Assembly (NCBI GenBank): GCA_016775335.1
Contig: JAEUGJ010000023.1
Span: forward strand, 20,652-25,883
Source: Mogibacterium sp.
GTDB lineage: Bacteria; Bacillota; Clostridia; Peptostreptococcales; Anaerovoracaceae
Direction: 5' to 3'
Length of the DNA stretch: 5,232 nucleotides
This document shows positions 1 to 5,211 of the stretch, one piece after another; within the stretch, counting starts at the first letter, position 1; every line of letters begins with the position of its first letter. Under the pieces are notes generated by a model. The model saw nothing but the letters and a program-made list of their open reading frames with translations, was not told the DNA's origin and searched no databases. The position numbers and the translations under genes are program-made.

Positions 1-108
1 CGATGCCGCCGAGACGGTTTCGGTTCCCGCCGCGAATGTCCCCAGCAAGAACGCGAAGGCCACCAGCAGTGCGGTAAGCCGCTTCTTGGAAGAGATCTGA
101 GTGTACAT
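1..108 (-). CDS. N-terminus of a secreted protein (partial)
   Basis: Only the first 36 codons are in the window; the gene continues beyond base 1. The peptide begins MYTQISSKKRLTALLV and shows a classic signal peptide: a basic n-region (K8, K9, R10), a hydrophobic core at residues 11-25 and a plausible cleavage site near FAA-G (about residue 27). The mature part starts GTETVSAAS and is too short to assign. I chose the ATG at 108 over the in-frame ATG at 114 because an AAAGGA ribosome binding site (116-121) sits 7 bases before 108 but abuts 114. The gene follows the rhodanese gene in the same direction after 102 bases with only a weak hairpin between, so read-through from the rhodanese promoter is possible. 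The function is unknown; export is well supported. Confidence 0.7.
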   Translation of the reverse strand, partial: MYTQISSKKRLTALLVAFAFLLGTFAAGTETVSAAS

Positions 109-145
109 ATGCATTTCCTTTCTTTATAAAAATACACAGGTTGCG

Positions 146-175
146 AAAAGGGAGAGCTGAGAACCCCCAACTCCC
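146..175 (-). terminator. Weak hairpin after the rhodanese gene
   Basis: On the minus strand a 5-bp G/C-rich stem (GGGAG with CTCCC, bases 171-175 and 150-154) is followed directly by TTTT (149-146). The loop is 16 bases and the stem is short, so this would be at best a leaky terminator. It may instead allow transcription to continue into the partial gene at 1-108. Confidence 0.25.
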
Positions 176-210
176 CCTTCGTTGTTCAAAATATCAAAAC
201 TCCAAGAGTC

Positions 211-891
211 TTACTGTGCTGCCGGTGTCTCTACCTTCTCAACAGCGTTTCCGGCATCTACCCATGCGGAAATTCCGCCGCCGTAACGATATACGTTGGT
301 GTATCCCTGCTTAACCAGATATGCAGCAGCAACGTGAGAACGAGCGCAACCGATGTGACCGCAGTATACTACAATCTTGGTGTTCTTGTCTTCTACAACG
401 GACTTCTTCACAACCTTCTTGTAGTAATATACCTTCTTCTTAATCTTCTTGGTCTTTCTGTTGGACTTCTTCAGCTTCTTGTAGGTCTTCTTGGAAACCT
501 TTGTCCAGGTGGTCTTTGTGACGGTCTTCTTGGACAGCAGCGGCTTTACCTGCTTCATCAGGTCTGCCTTCTGCGCTGCAGTGTAATCCTTCTCAGCCAT
601 CGGTGCGACAGAGTTGATGGCGCCCGGTACGTGCTGCTTGTTGTAGGAAGAGTCTGCCGGCATGGTGTCTACAACGATCATCTTACCTTTTCCATCTACC
701 CAGGTCTTCAGGGTATCGGTATCAACCAGCTTATACTTGCCGGCCTTGGTTTCGTTCATGAAGTTGTAGGTAACCCTCTCGACATCATTTTCCTTCGGTG
801 TCTTGTCCCATGTGGCAGCAAACACGCTGGAGCTCATGCCAACGCTCATTACGAGAGCCAGAGCAAGAGCTAAAACATTTCTCTTCTTCAT
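211..891 (-). CDS. Secreted rhodanese-like protein with Lys-rich insertion
   Basis: A 226-residue exported protein. Residues 1-25 form a signal peptide (MKKR start, Ala/Leu core, likely cut after VFA-25) with no lipobox. Residues about 55-212 are one rhodanese domain: the strand-Asp segment MIVVDT (71-76), the HVPGAI motif (87-92), strand KIVVYC ending in the probable catalytic Cys177, then a C-x4-C-x2-S arrangement (C177, C182, S185), AAAYLVKQGY (188-197) and GGGISAW (204-210). Rhodaneses carry sulfane sulfur on this Cys; the natural acceptor here is unknown and the protein would act outside the membrane. Residues 121-163 are an odd insertion with 20 Lys in 43 positions plus YYY, placed between the two halves of the fold. 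The ATG at 891 is chosen because AGGAGG (896-901) lies just upstream; the alternative GTG at 906 would put that site inside the gene. It appears monocistronic or first in a two-gene unit with its own promoter. The domain call is firm, the activity inferred. Confidence 0.9.
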   Translation of the reverse strand: MKKRNVLALALALVMSVGMSSSVFAATWDKTPKENDVERVTYNFMNETKAGKYKLVDTDTLKTWVDGKGKMIVVDTMPADSSYNKQHVPGAINSVAPMAEKDYTAAQKADLMKQVKPLLSKKTVTKTTWTKVSKKTYKKLKKSNRKTKKIKKKVYYYKKVVKKSVVEDKNTKIVVYCGHIGCARSHVAAAYLVKQGYTNVYRYGGGISAWVDAGNAVEKVETPAAQ

Positions 892-930
892 AATTCCTCC
901 TAACACTTATGAAAAACATTTTGCGTCTAA

Positions 931-959
931 ATTATAAGCCCTTCGAAATCTATCTTCAA
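931..959 (-). promoter_or_regulatory. Sigma-A-type promoter for the rhodanese gene
   Basis: On the minus strand there is TTGAAG (959-954) as a -35 box, a 17-base spacer and a perfect TATAAT (936-931) as the -10 box. Transcription would start near base 924, giving a leader of about 33 bases that ends in AGGAGG before the ATG at 891. Spacing and -10 match are ideal, and this is the best promoter in the window. Confidence 0.75.
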
Positions 960-1015
960 TAATCGAACTCCAATTCGTGTATTCAAACATGTTATACCAA
1001 TAGGTGAACAAATAG

Positions 1016-1056
1016 AAAAAAACTATACAAGCGCCGCACCATGATCGGTGCGGCGC
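1016..1056 (-). terminator. Rho-independent terminator after the cyclodeaminase-like gene
   Basis: A perfect 10-bp inverted repeat, GCGCCGCACC (1031-1040) and GGTGCGGCGC (1047-1056), with a 6-base loop. On the minus strand the stem is followed by TTGTATAG and then seven T residues (1022-1016). It starts 22 bases past the stop codon of the 1078-2172 gene. The plus strand side has no T tract, so it serves the minus strand only. The U run is slightly displaced from the stem, so efficiency may be moderate. Confidence 0.7.
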
Positions 1057-1077
1057 TCTCTCCGTTGTTTTCGATAT

Positions 1078-2172
1078 TTAGTATTCCAAACCCAGGCCAT
1101 CGGCAATGTTGCACACGAAGTCCTGCACATTGGTGATGATGCCCTTGGAGGACAGGCTTCCCCGGTCTGCCAGCTTGTTCACCGTGAATTCGGAGATATC
1201 ACAGATGTAGAAATAGGTCTGGCGCACGGTTCCGTCCGCCATCACGCGGTACGATGGGGTCATATTGCCCACTGCGATGGAGTGCAGCATTGTGGCCATG
1301 GTGATTACCGTGGTGGCCTTCCGCACGCAGCTCCGCATGGCATCCTGTGCCTCGTAGCAGTTTCCGTACACTTCCGGCAGCGGTCCGTCGTCCCGGATGG
1401 ATCCGCCCAGCACAATCGGAATTCCTTTTTTTACTGCGGTGTAAATGATTCCGTTATCGATGTTGTATTTCTCAATAAATTCCGGAATGGAGCCGGCCTC
1501 TCGCACTTTGTTAATCAGCTCCAGGTGGTTGTAATGCCCGTTCGGTGCGTTCTGCTGGGTGTAGATGTTCTGGCCCAGCGCCGTATTCATGTAAGCACCC
1601 TCCAGATCGTGGGTCGCCAGCGCGTTTCCGGCCAGCACCGCATCCGCATATCCCGCGTTAATCAGCGCGGAAAGGGCTTTACGGGCCTTCAAATCAAAGG
1701 AAAATGCCGGTCCAAGCACCCAGACCACGTTTCCGTGTTCCTTCTCGTGCTTCAGCAGTTCCACGATTTCGTCCACGTCCTTGGAGAATGCCGTCTCTCT
1801 GGAGCGTCCGGTTCGGAATGCGAAGGTGTCGCCGGTTTCTTTTTTTTCATCGAATCCGTGGGCGTGCATAAAAATACCCTCTTCGCAGTTCTCGGTGCGG
1901 CCGCAGATGACCCGGTCTCCCTCCTTCAGTCTGCGCGCTTCCACCGCCTGAACCTTCTCTCCGTCGAACATCGGAACGGTATCCATCCGGCTCTCTTCCA
2001 CCATGAGCCATTTTCCGTCAATCTTGAAATACTCCGGGAAAATGCTCAGCGCGTGGAAATTGTCCGGTGCAACACCATCTCTCGGTGCCTTGACCAAGGC
2101 TGCGTTGGGTGCGTTCACGAATTTCTCTTCGGTAAAATCGGGATGTGTATACTTTCTTAATTCAAATGCCAT
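1078..2172 (-). CDS. Ornithine cyclodeaminase, archaeal/AgrE-like (TIGR00300 type)
   Basis: A 364-residue cytosolic enzyme whose motifs match the family of the archaeal ornithine cyclodeaminase and the C-terminal domain of cyanobacterial AgrE/ArgZ, formerly annotated LOR/SDH bifunctional enzyme conserved region. Characterised members turn L-ornithine into L-proline and ammonia using bound NAD. Visible blocks: APRDGVAPDNF (29-39) and a following beta-rich segment to about 90; VLGPAF (152-157); AGYADAVLAGNALATHDLEG (173-192); GGSIRDDGPLPEV (256-268); EAQDAMR (274-280); ATMLHSIAVGNMTPS (293-307); DRGS (336-339). As I recall the family, archaeal members carry an additional N-terminal segment ahead of the APxDGV block that is absent or abbreviated here. 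There is no N-terminal arginine dihydrolase domain as in AgrE. It is not the mu-crystallin-type cyclodeaminase. AGGAGG (2178-2183) lies 5 bases before the ATG. It follows a divergence-free LysR gene by 122 bases and ends in a terminator. The family call is strong; substrate is inferred. Confidence 0.85.
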   Translation of the reverse strand: MAFELRKYTHPDFTEEKFVNAPNAALVKAPRDGVAPDNFHALSIFPEYFKIDGKWLMVEESRMDTVPMFDGEKVQAVEARRLKEGDRVICGRTENCEEGIFMHAHGFDEKKETGDTFAFRTGRSRETAFSKDVDEIVELLKHEKEHGNVVWVLGPAFSFDLKARKALSALINAGYADAVLAGNALATHDLEGAYMNTALGQNIYTQQNAPNGHYNHLELINKVREAGSIPEFIEKYNIDNGIIYTAVKKGIPIVLGGSIRDDGPLPEVYGNCYEAQDAMRSCVRKATTVITMATMLHSIAVGNMTPSYRVMADGTVRQTYFYICDISEFTVNKLADRGSLSSKGIITNVQDFVCNIADGLGLEY

Positions 2173-2242
2173 GACTGCCTCCTACTATAGCAACTAAAAG
2201 GTGTTTCTGTCCAAATCCCCTATGTATTCTTTACCCTCTTCG

Positions 2243-2270
2243 TTTTTATTTTAACACATCTCACTGACAA
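2243..2270 (-). promoter_or_regulatory. Possible promoter for the cyclodeaminase-like gene
   Basis: In the 122-base gap after the LysR gene the minus strand has TTGTCA (2270-2265), one base off the -35 consensus, then 16 bases and TAAAAA (2248-2243), a poor -10 box. A start near 2236 would give a leader of about 63 bases. Just upstream, at 2276-2290, is a small dyad (AGCAC-TTTTT-GTGTT on the plus strand, 4 of 5 arm positions paired) at a distance where LysR-type activators often bind. The gene may equally be transcribed by read-through from the upstream operon. Confidence 0.3.
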
Positions 2271-2294
2271 TTCATAGCACTTTTTGTGTTGTCT

Positions 2295-3155
2295 TTATAC
2301 CAAATATTTCAACAGCCGTTTCACCGCAATCGGAAGCCGCTCCCGATCCTTCATGATGATGCCCATCTCCCGGATGAACGGTTCTTCCAGAGATTTGATT
2401 TCGATATCATAGGAGCAGCGCTTCAAGATCAGTTCCGGAAGCACGCTGATGCCCAGCCCGCTTTCCACCATGGACATGATGGCATAGTCATCCCACGTAG
2501 CAAAATCCACCTTCAGATTGATTCCGTTCTTCAGGAAGAATTCCCGGCTACTGGTATTGCTGTTCTTTTCCTGCAGAATAAAAGGATATTTCTCGATTTC
2601 TTCCAGGGGAATCCGTTCATACTTGCACAACGGATGATCCTTTGGCAGTACGATTTTCATTTCATCCGTGCCACAGGTAATCGTATCAAAGCTGTCCTTG
2701 GTCGGCATCAGCACGAATCCGATGTCCACGCGTCCGGACTGAACCCACTCCTCGATTTCGTTGTAATCACCCAGAAGCAGTTCGTACTTCACGCCCTTGT
2801 AATCGCTTTTGAATTTCTGAATTACCGGCGGCAGCACGTGGGTGGCCACGCTGGAAATGGTTCCGATTCGAATCAGACCGGTTTCCAAACCCTGCAGCTC
2901 CTCTACGTCTGTGGTGAGTTTCTGGAACTCGTTGCACACCGCCCGAATCTGCGGAAGCAGCCGAATGCCGTCCGACGTGAGTTCCACACCGTACTTATTC
3001 CGCTCCAAAAGCGACATCTGCCAGTCCTTCTCCAGATCTCCAATCATCCGGCTGATTCCGGACTGAGAATAATTCAAAATCTCCGACGCCCCGGTAATGC
3101 TTCCGTTATCCACTGCCGTAATAAAGGCAATGTACTTTTGCAAATTGTAATCCAT
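2295..3155 (-). CDS. LysR-type transcriptional regulator
   Basis: A 286-residue regulator of normal LysR length. Residues 1-60 are the winged helix-turn-helix: NLQKYIAFITAVDNGSITGA, then ASEILNYSQSGISRMIGDLE with the recognition helix around S30-I41, and LLERNKYGVELTSDG (49-63). Residues about 88-286 form the periplasmic-binding-like co-inducer domain, with RIGTISSVATHVLP (96-109), GRVDIGFV (141-148), KIVLPKDHPL (167-176) and the hinge MVESGLGISVLPELIL (229-244). The ATG at 3155 is chosen because it gives the canonical start and has AAGGTG (3165-3170) 9 bases upstream; a GTG at 3167 would add four residues and bury that site. It lies 13 bases after the upstream stop and before the cyclodeaminase-like gene, so its likely targets are these neighbours, and the inducer may be an amino acid such as ornithine or a related metabolite. 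That target is inference. Confidence 0.92.
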   Translation of the reverse strand: MDYNLQKYIAFITAVDNGSITGASEILNYSQSGISRMIGDLEKDWQMSLLERNKYGVELTSDGIRLLPQIRAVCNEFQKLTTDVEELQGLETGLIRIGTISSVATHVLPPVIQKFKSDYKGVKYELLLGDYNEIEEWVQSGRVDIGFVLMPTKDSFDTITCGTDEMKIVLPKDHPLCKYERIPLEEIEKYPFILQEKNSNTSSREFFLKNGINLKVDFATWDDYAIMSMVESGLGISVLPELILKRCSYDIEIKSLEEPFIREMGIIMKDRERLPIAVKRLLKYLV

Positions 3156-3168
3156 TCTTTCCCCCACC

Positions 3169-3738
3169 TTATAATCTAATAATTTGGTTGTCGCTGTCCA
3201 CGGAAGCCATCAGGCCTCCGGCCATTTCCCATTCGCCGTACACCAGCACCGGTCCGTTGTATCCGTACAGCCGGCGAAGAATCCGGTTAAAGGTCAACGG
3301 GTTGTTCACAAAAATCCGCGCATCGAAGGTGCACGCGAACTGCCGCTTCTCCGTATACGGGAACTTAAAGAAAATAATATCCGATTCCGGATCGCAGTCG
3401 TAGTACCGCAGTTCCATCATTCGGAACCCTTCCCCGTCGTACTTGTTGGTGTAGAATTCCGCCGTCTCCCGGCCGCAGTACATGTCCTTCACCTTCAAGT
3501 TTTCCGCCAAAACCGTATCTGCCGGATTTTCCCGGCACACGGCCAGCAGCTCGTCCAAAGTGCCCGGCATCTTTTTCCCGGCGCACGCTTCCGCCTCATC
3601 GGACCGCTTCTGCACCTCCTCCAAGAATTTTTTTTGGGTAAAATCAGACCAATCATAGTCTGAAAGGTTTCCGCTGCAGATTTTCAGTTCCGGTTCTGCT
3701 TTTGTGTTATCGATTTCCGAAAAATTAAAATATGCCAT
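3169..3738 (-). CDS. Uncharacterised 189-residue protein
   Basis: I do not recognise this protein. It is soluble, with no signal peptide or membrane segment. The N-terminal half (to about 85) is acidic and helical-looking, with DYDWSDFTQKKFLEEVQKRS (28-47) and TLDELLAVCRENPADTVLAE (60-79). The C-terminal half (about 95-189) looks beta-rich and aromatic: FRMMELRYYDCDPESDIIFF (105-124), FPYTEKRQFACTFDARIFVN (126-145) and a terminal segment with YNGPVLVYGEWEMAGGLMAS (160-179). Cysteines at 21, 52, 68, 88, 115 and 136 are scattered rather than in a metal motif. Its reality is supported by AAGGAG (3744-3749) 5 bases before the ATG and by tight placement, 9 bases after the reductase gene and 13 bases before the LysR gene. 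It is presumably co-translated with the reductase and may be a partner or sensor for it. No function is assigned. Confidence 0.85.
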   Translation of the reverse strand: MAYFNFSEIDNTKAEPELKICSGNLSDYDWSDFTQKKFLEEVQKRSDEAEACAGKKMPGTLDELLAVCRENPADTVLAENLKVKDMYCGRETAEFYTNKYDGEGFRMMELRYYDCDPESDIIFFKFPYTEKRQFACTFDARIFVNNPLTFNRILRRLYGYNGPVLVYGEWEMAGGLMASVDSDNQIIRL

Positions 3739-3747
3739 CTTCTCTCC

Positions 3748-4803
3748 TTACTTCACGCTGATTTCGCCGGCCAGGACTTTCTTGTAATCCTCATAATTCC
3801 GTTTCAGCAGCTCCGGCGTGTCCAGGCTGTACGGGCAGCGGCTCACGCACTGTCGACATTCCAGACAGTTCTCAATCTGCTTCATGTTCTCCTGCCACTC
3901 CTCCGTCAGCCACGCATCGGACGGCGCCCGCCGAATCATCAGGGACATTCTGGCGCAGTTGTTAATCTTGATGCCCACCGGACATGGCAGACAGTAGCCG
4001 CATCCCCGGCAAAACTCGCCGGACAGCTCTTCTTTTTCGCCGTCGATGAACGTCCGGAGATCCTTCGTCATCGCCGCATCGCCGCTTTCAAAATATGCCA
4101 GCCAGTCCGCCAGCTCCGACTCCCGCTGGATACCCCAGATCGGAAGGACGTTGTCGAACTGCTGCGTGAACGCCATCGCCGCATCGGCCCGGTTGATCAG
4201 ACCGCCGGCCAGCCCCTTCATGGCGATAAAGCCCACGTTGTGCTCCTTGCAGCTCTTCACCAGCTCCAGTTCCTGCTCCGAACTCAAATAGCTGAACGGG
4301 AACTGCATGGTCTCGTACAGACCGGACTCCACGCACTCCATGGCCACTTTGATTTTGTGGGCGGTCACGCCAATATGGCGAATCTTCCCCTGAGCCTTAG
4401 CTTCCTGCATGCATTCGTACATTCCGCTGCCGTCTCCCGGTCGCCAGCACCGGTCCACCATGTGGAACTGATAGATGTCCACGTGATCCGTCTTCAGATT
4501 TCTGAGGGACGTCTCTAAATCCTTCCAAAAATCTTCCGGCGTCTTGGCCGCGGTTTTGGTGGCGATGTACACGTGATTGCGAATGGTATCGCCGTCCGGA
4601 AGGCTTCCCTCCCCAAAAGCAGCTCCCACCTTCTCTTCACTGTCCGAGTATGCCCGGGCTGTATCGAAAAATCTCATGCCGCCGTGATACGCTTCCCGAA
4701 GAAGCTTCACCGCTTCCGCCTCGGATACCCTTTGAATCGGCAGCGCGCCAAAAGCATTCTGTGGGACGGTGATTCCCGTATTTCCCAGTGTCACTGTTCT
4801 CAT
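3748..4803 (-). CDS. Ferredoxin-type aldo/keto reductase (double 4Fe-4S)
   Basis: A 351-residue cytosolic oxidoreductase. Residues 1 to about 255 are the aldo/keto reductase TIM barrel: LGNTGITVPQNAFGALPIQR (6-25), GMRFFDTARAY (42-52), the tetrad Asp47, Tyr52, Lys83 and His114, RHIGVTAHK (142-150) and AMKGLAGG (194-201). Residues about 262-330 are an iron-sulfur module with CRGCGYCLPCP (C265, C268, C271, C274) and CLECRQCVSRCPY (C313, C316, C319, C323), spacing suited to two 4Fe-4S clusters. Enzymes of this architecture are common in anaerobes; their carbonyl substrate and electron partner are mostly unknown. The start has AAAGGGAG (4813-4820) about 9 bases upstream of the ATG. The gene is first in an operon with the 189-residue protein and the LysR gene and is preceded by a leader of about 137 bases with stable hairpins. 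Family assignment is firm; substrate unassigned. Confidence 0.93.
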   Translation of the reverse strand: MRTVTLGNTGITVPQNAFGALPIQRVSEAEAVKLLREAYHGGMRFFDTARAYSDSEEKVGAAFGEGSLPDGDTIRNHVYIATKTAAKTPEDFWKDLETSLRNLKTDHVDIYQFHMVDRCWRPGDGSGMYECMQEAKAQGKIRHIGVTAHKIKVAMECVESGLYETMQFPFSYLSSEQELELVKSCKEHNVGFIAMKGLAGGLINRADAAMAFTQQFDNVLPIWGIQRESELADWLAYFESGDAAMTKDLRTFIDGEKEELSGEFCRGCGYCLPCPVGIKINNCARMSLMIRRAPSDAWLTEEWQENMKQIENCLECRQCVSRCPYSLDTPELLKRNYEDYKKVLAGEISVK

Positions 4804-4845
4804 GATGTTTCTCTCCCTTTGATAATAATAAATCTTGAGTTGTAG

Positions 4846-4876
4846 GGGCTCCGCCCACCGGTGATGGCCTCCGGCC
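4846..4876 (-). repeat. Pair of GGA-loop hairpins in the reductase leader
   Basis: Two perfect short palindromes lie 9 bases apart: GGGC-TCC-GCCC (4846-4856) and GGCC-TCC-GGCC (4866-4876) on the plus strand. On the minus strand, which is the transcript side, both have a GGA triloop closed by a C-G pair. They sit 43 to 73 bases before the reductase start codon and inside the leader predicted from the promoter at 4947-4975. They belong to the same degenerate repeat family as 5041-5072. Confidence 0.6.
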
Positions 4877-4946
4877 GCAGGCTTTCCCCATTAAAAAGCA
4901 CTTATTGCAATATTTTTCATTTAATCACTTACAAATTATCATATTT

Positions 4947-4975
4947 ACTATATCATTTCTGCCTAATACTAGCAA
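4947..4975 (-). promoter_or_regulatory. Candidate promoter of the reductase operon
   Basis: On the minus strand TTGCTA (4975-4970) is a 4 of 6 match to the -35 consensus, followed by a 17-base spacer and TATAGT (4952-4947), a 5 of 6 match to the -10 box. The surroundings are AT-rich. Transcription would start near 4940, giving a leader of about 137 bases. No second candidate in the gap has equally good spacing. Confidence 0.55.
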
Positions 4976-5040
4976 TGATTTTTCAAATCTTCATATTTAA
5001 TTCGGAAATGGCTTCGGGAATAACTCCTCGCTAATGCGGG

Positions 5041-5072
5041 AATGGCTTCGCCGGTGTGGATGGGCCTTCGGC
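5041..5072. repeat. Degenerate GC-rich repeat copy with GAA-loop hairpins
   Basis: The plus strand reads GGC-TTC-GCC (5044-5052), 11 bases, then GCC-TTC-GGC (5064-5072). It aligns with 4847-4876 with a few gaps and C/T changes, sharing the order GGCTYCGCC, GGTG, ATGG, CCTYCGG. On the minus strand the loops are GAA. A further partial copy of the first element, AATGGCTTCG, is at 5007-5016 and again at 5041-5050. Confidence 0.5.
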
Positions 5073-5110
5073 GGCTGGGACGTGGTGCCCCGGTGGCTGG
5101 GACGTGGTGC
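5069..5110. repeat. Tandem direct repeat, 22-base period
   Basis: Two copies of a 20-base unit, 5069-5088 and 5091-5110, differ at one position (C5072 versus T5094) and share GGCTGGGACGTGGTGC exactly (5073-5088 and 5095-5110). Two bases separate them. The unit overlaps the end of the hairpin repeat at 5064-5072. No convincing gene crosses it. Confidence 0.8.
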
Positions 5111-5152
5111 TTCACCTCCCGCAAACCCTTGTTTCTTCGTCCGGAAGCACCA

Positions 5153-5172
5153 TGTCTATCGGTGTCTATTGG
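5153..5172. repeat. Tandem 10-base repeat
   Basis: TGTCTATCGG and TGTCTATTGG are adjacent and differ at one base. They are flanked by GTCCGGA at 5140-5146 and at 5173-5179. The repeat is short and could be chance, but it adds to the repetitive nature of this non-coding stretch. Confidence 0.4.
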
Positions 5173-5190
5173 TCCGGATGGGATGAGGTC

Positions 5191-5211
5191 GGAAACGGCT
5201 GCGCCGTTTCC
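5191..5211. repeat. Perfect 9-bp inverted repeat with triloop
   Basis: GGAAACGGC (5191-5199) and GCCGTTTCC (5203-5211) flank TGC on the plus strand, GCA on the minus strand. Neither side has a T tract, so it is not a standard intrinsic terminator. The stem is the longest of the triloop palindromes in the right-hand gap. Confidence 0.75.

Noticed and set aside
123..128. TATAAA as a -10 box for the partial gene at 1-108
   Set aside because: There is no acceptable -35 box at 16-18 bases, and the start site would fall inside the ribosome binding site.
1048..2160. Long 370-codon open frame on the plus strand
   Set aside because: It is fully antisense to the cyclodeaminase-like gene, whose protein has clear family motifs and a ribosome binding site. 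The plus-strand product is His/Val/Arg-rich with no recognisable domain.
2286..3179. 297-codon plus-strand open frame
   Set aside because: Antisense shadow of the LysR gene, with no motif and a composition typical of reverse-frame translation.
4637..4891. Possible upstream open frame starting at ATG 4891 in the reductase leader
   Set aside because: No Shine-Dalgarno precedes it, it runs out of frame into the well-supported reductase gene, and its start is the hairpin sequence.
5191..5211. Intrinsic terminator of a gene beyond the right edge
   Set aside because: The 9-bp stem is strong, but neither strand has a T run after it, so the standard terminator pattern is absent.
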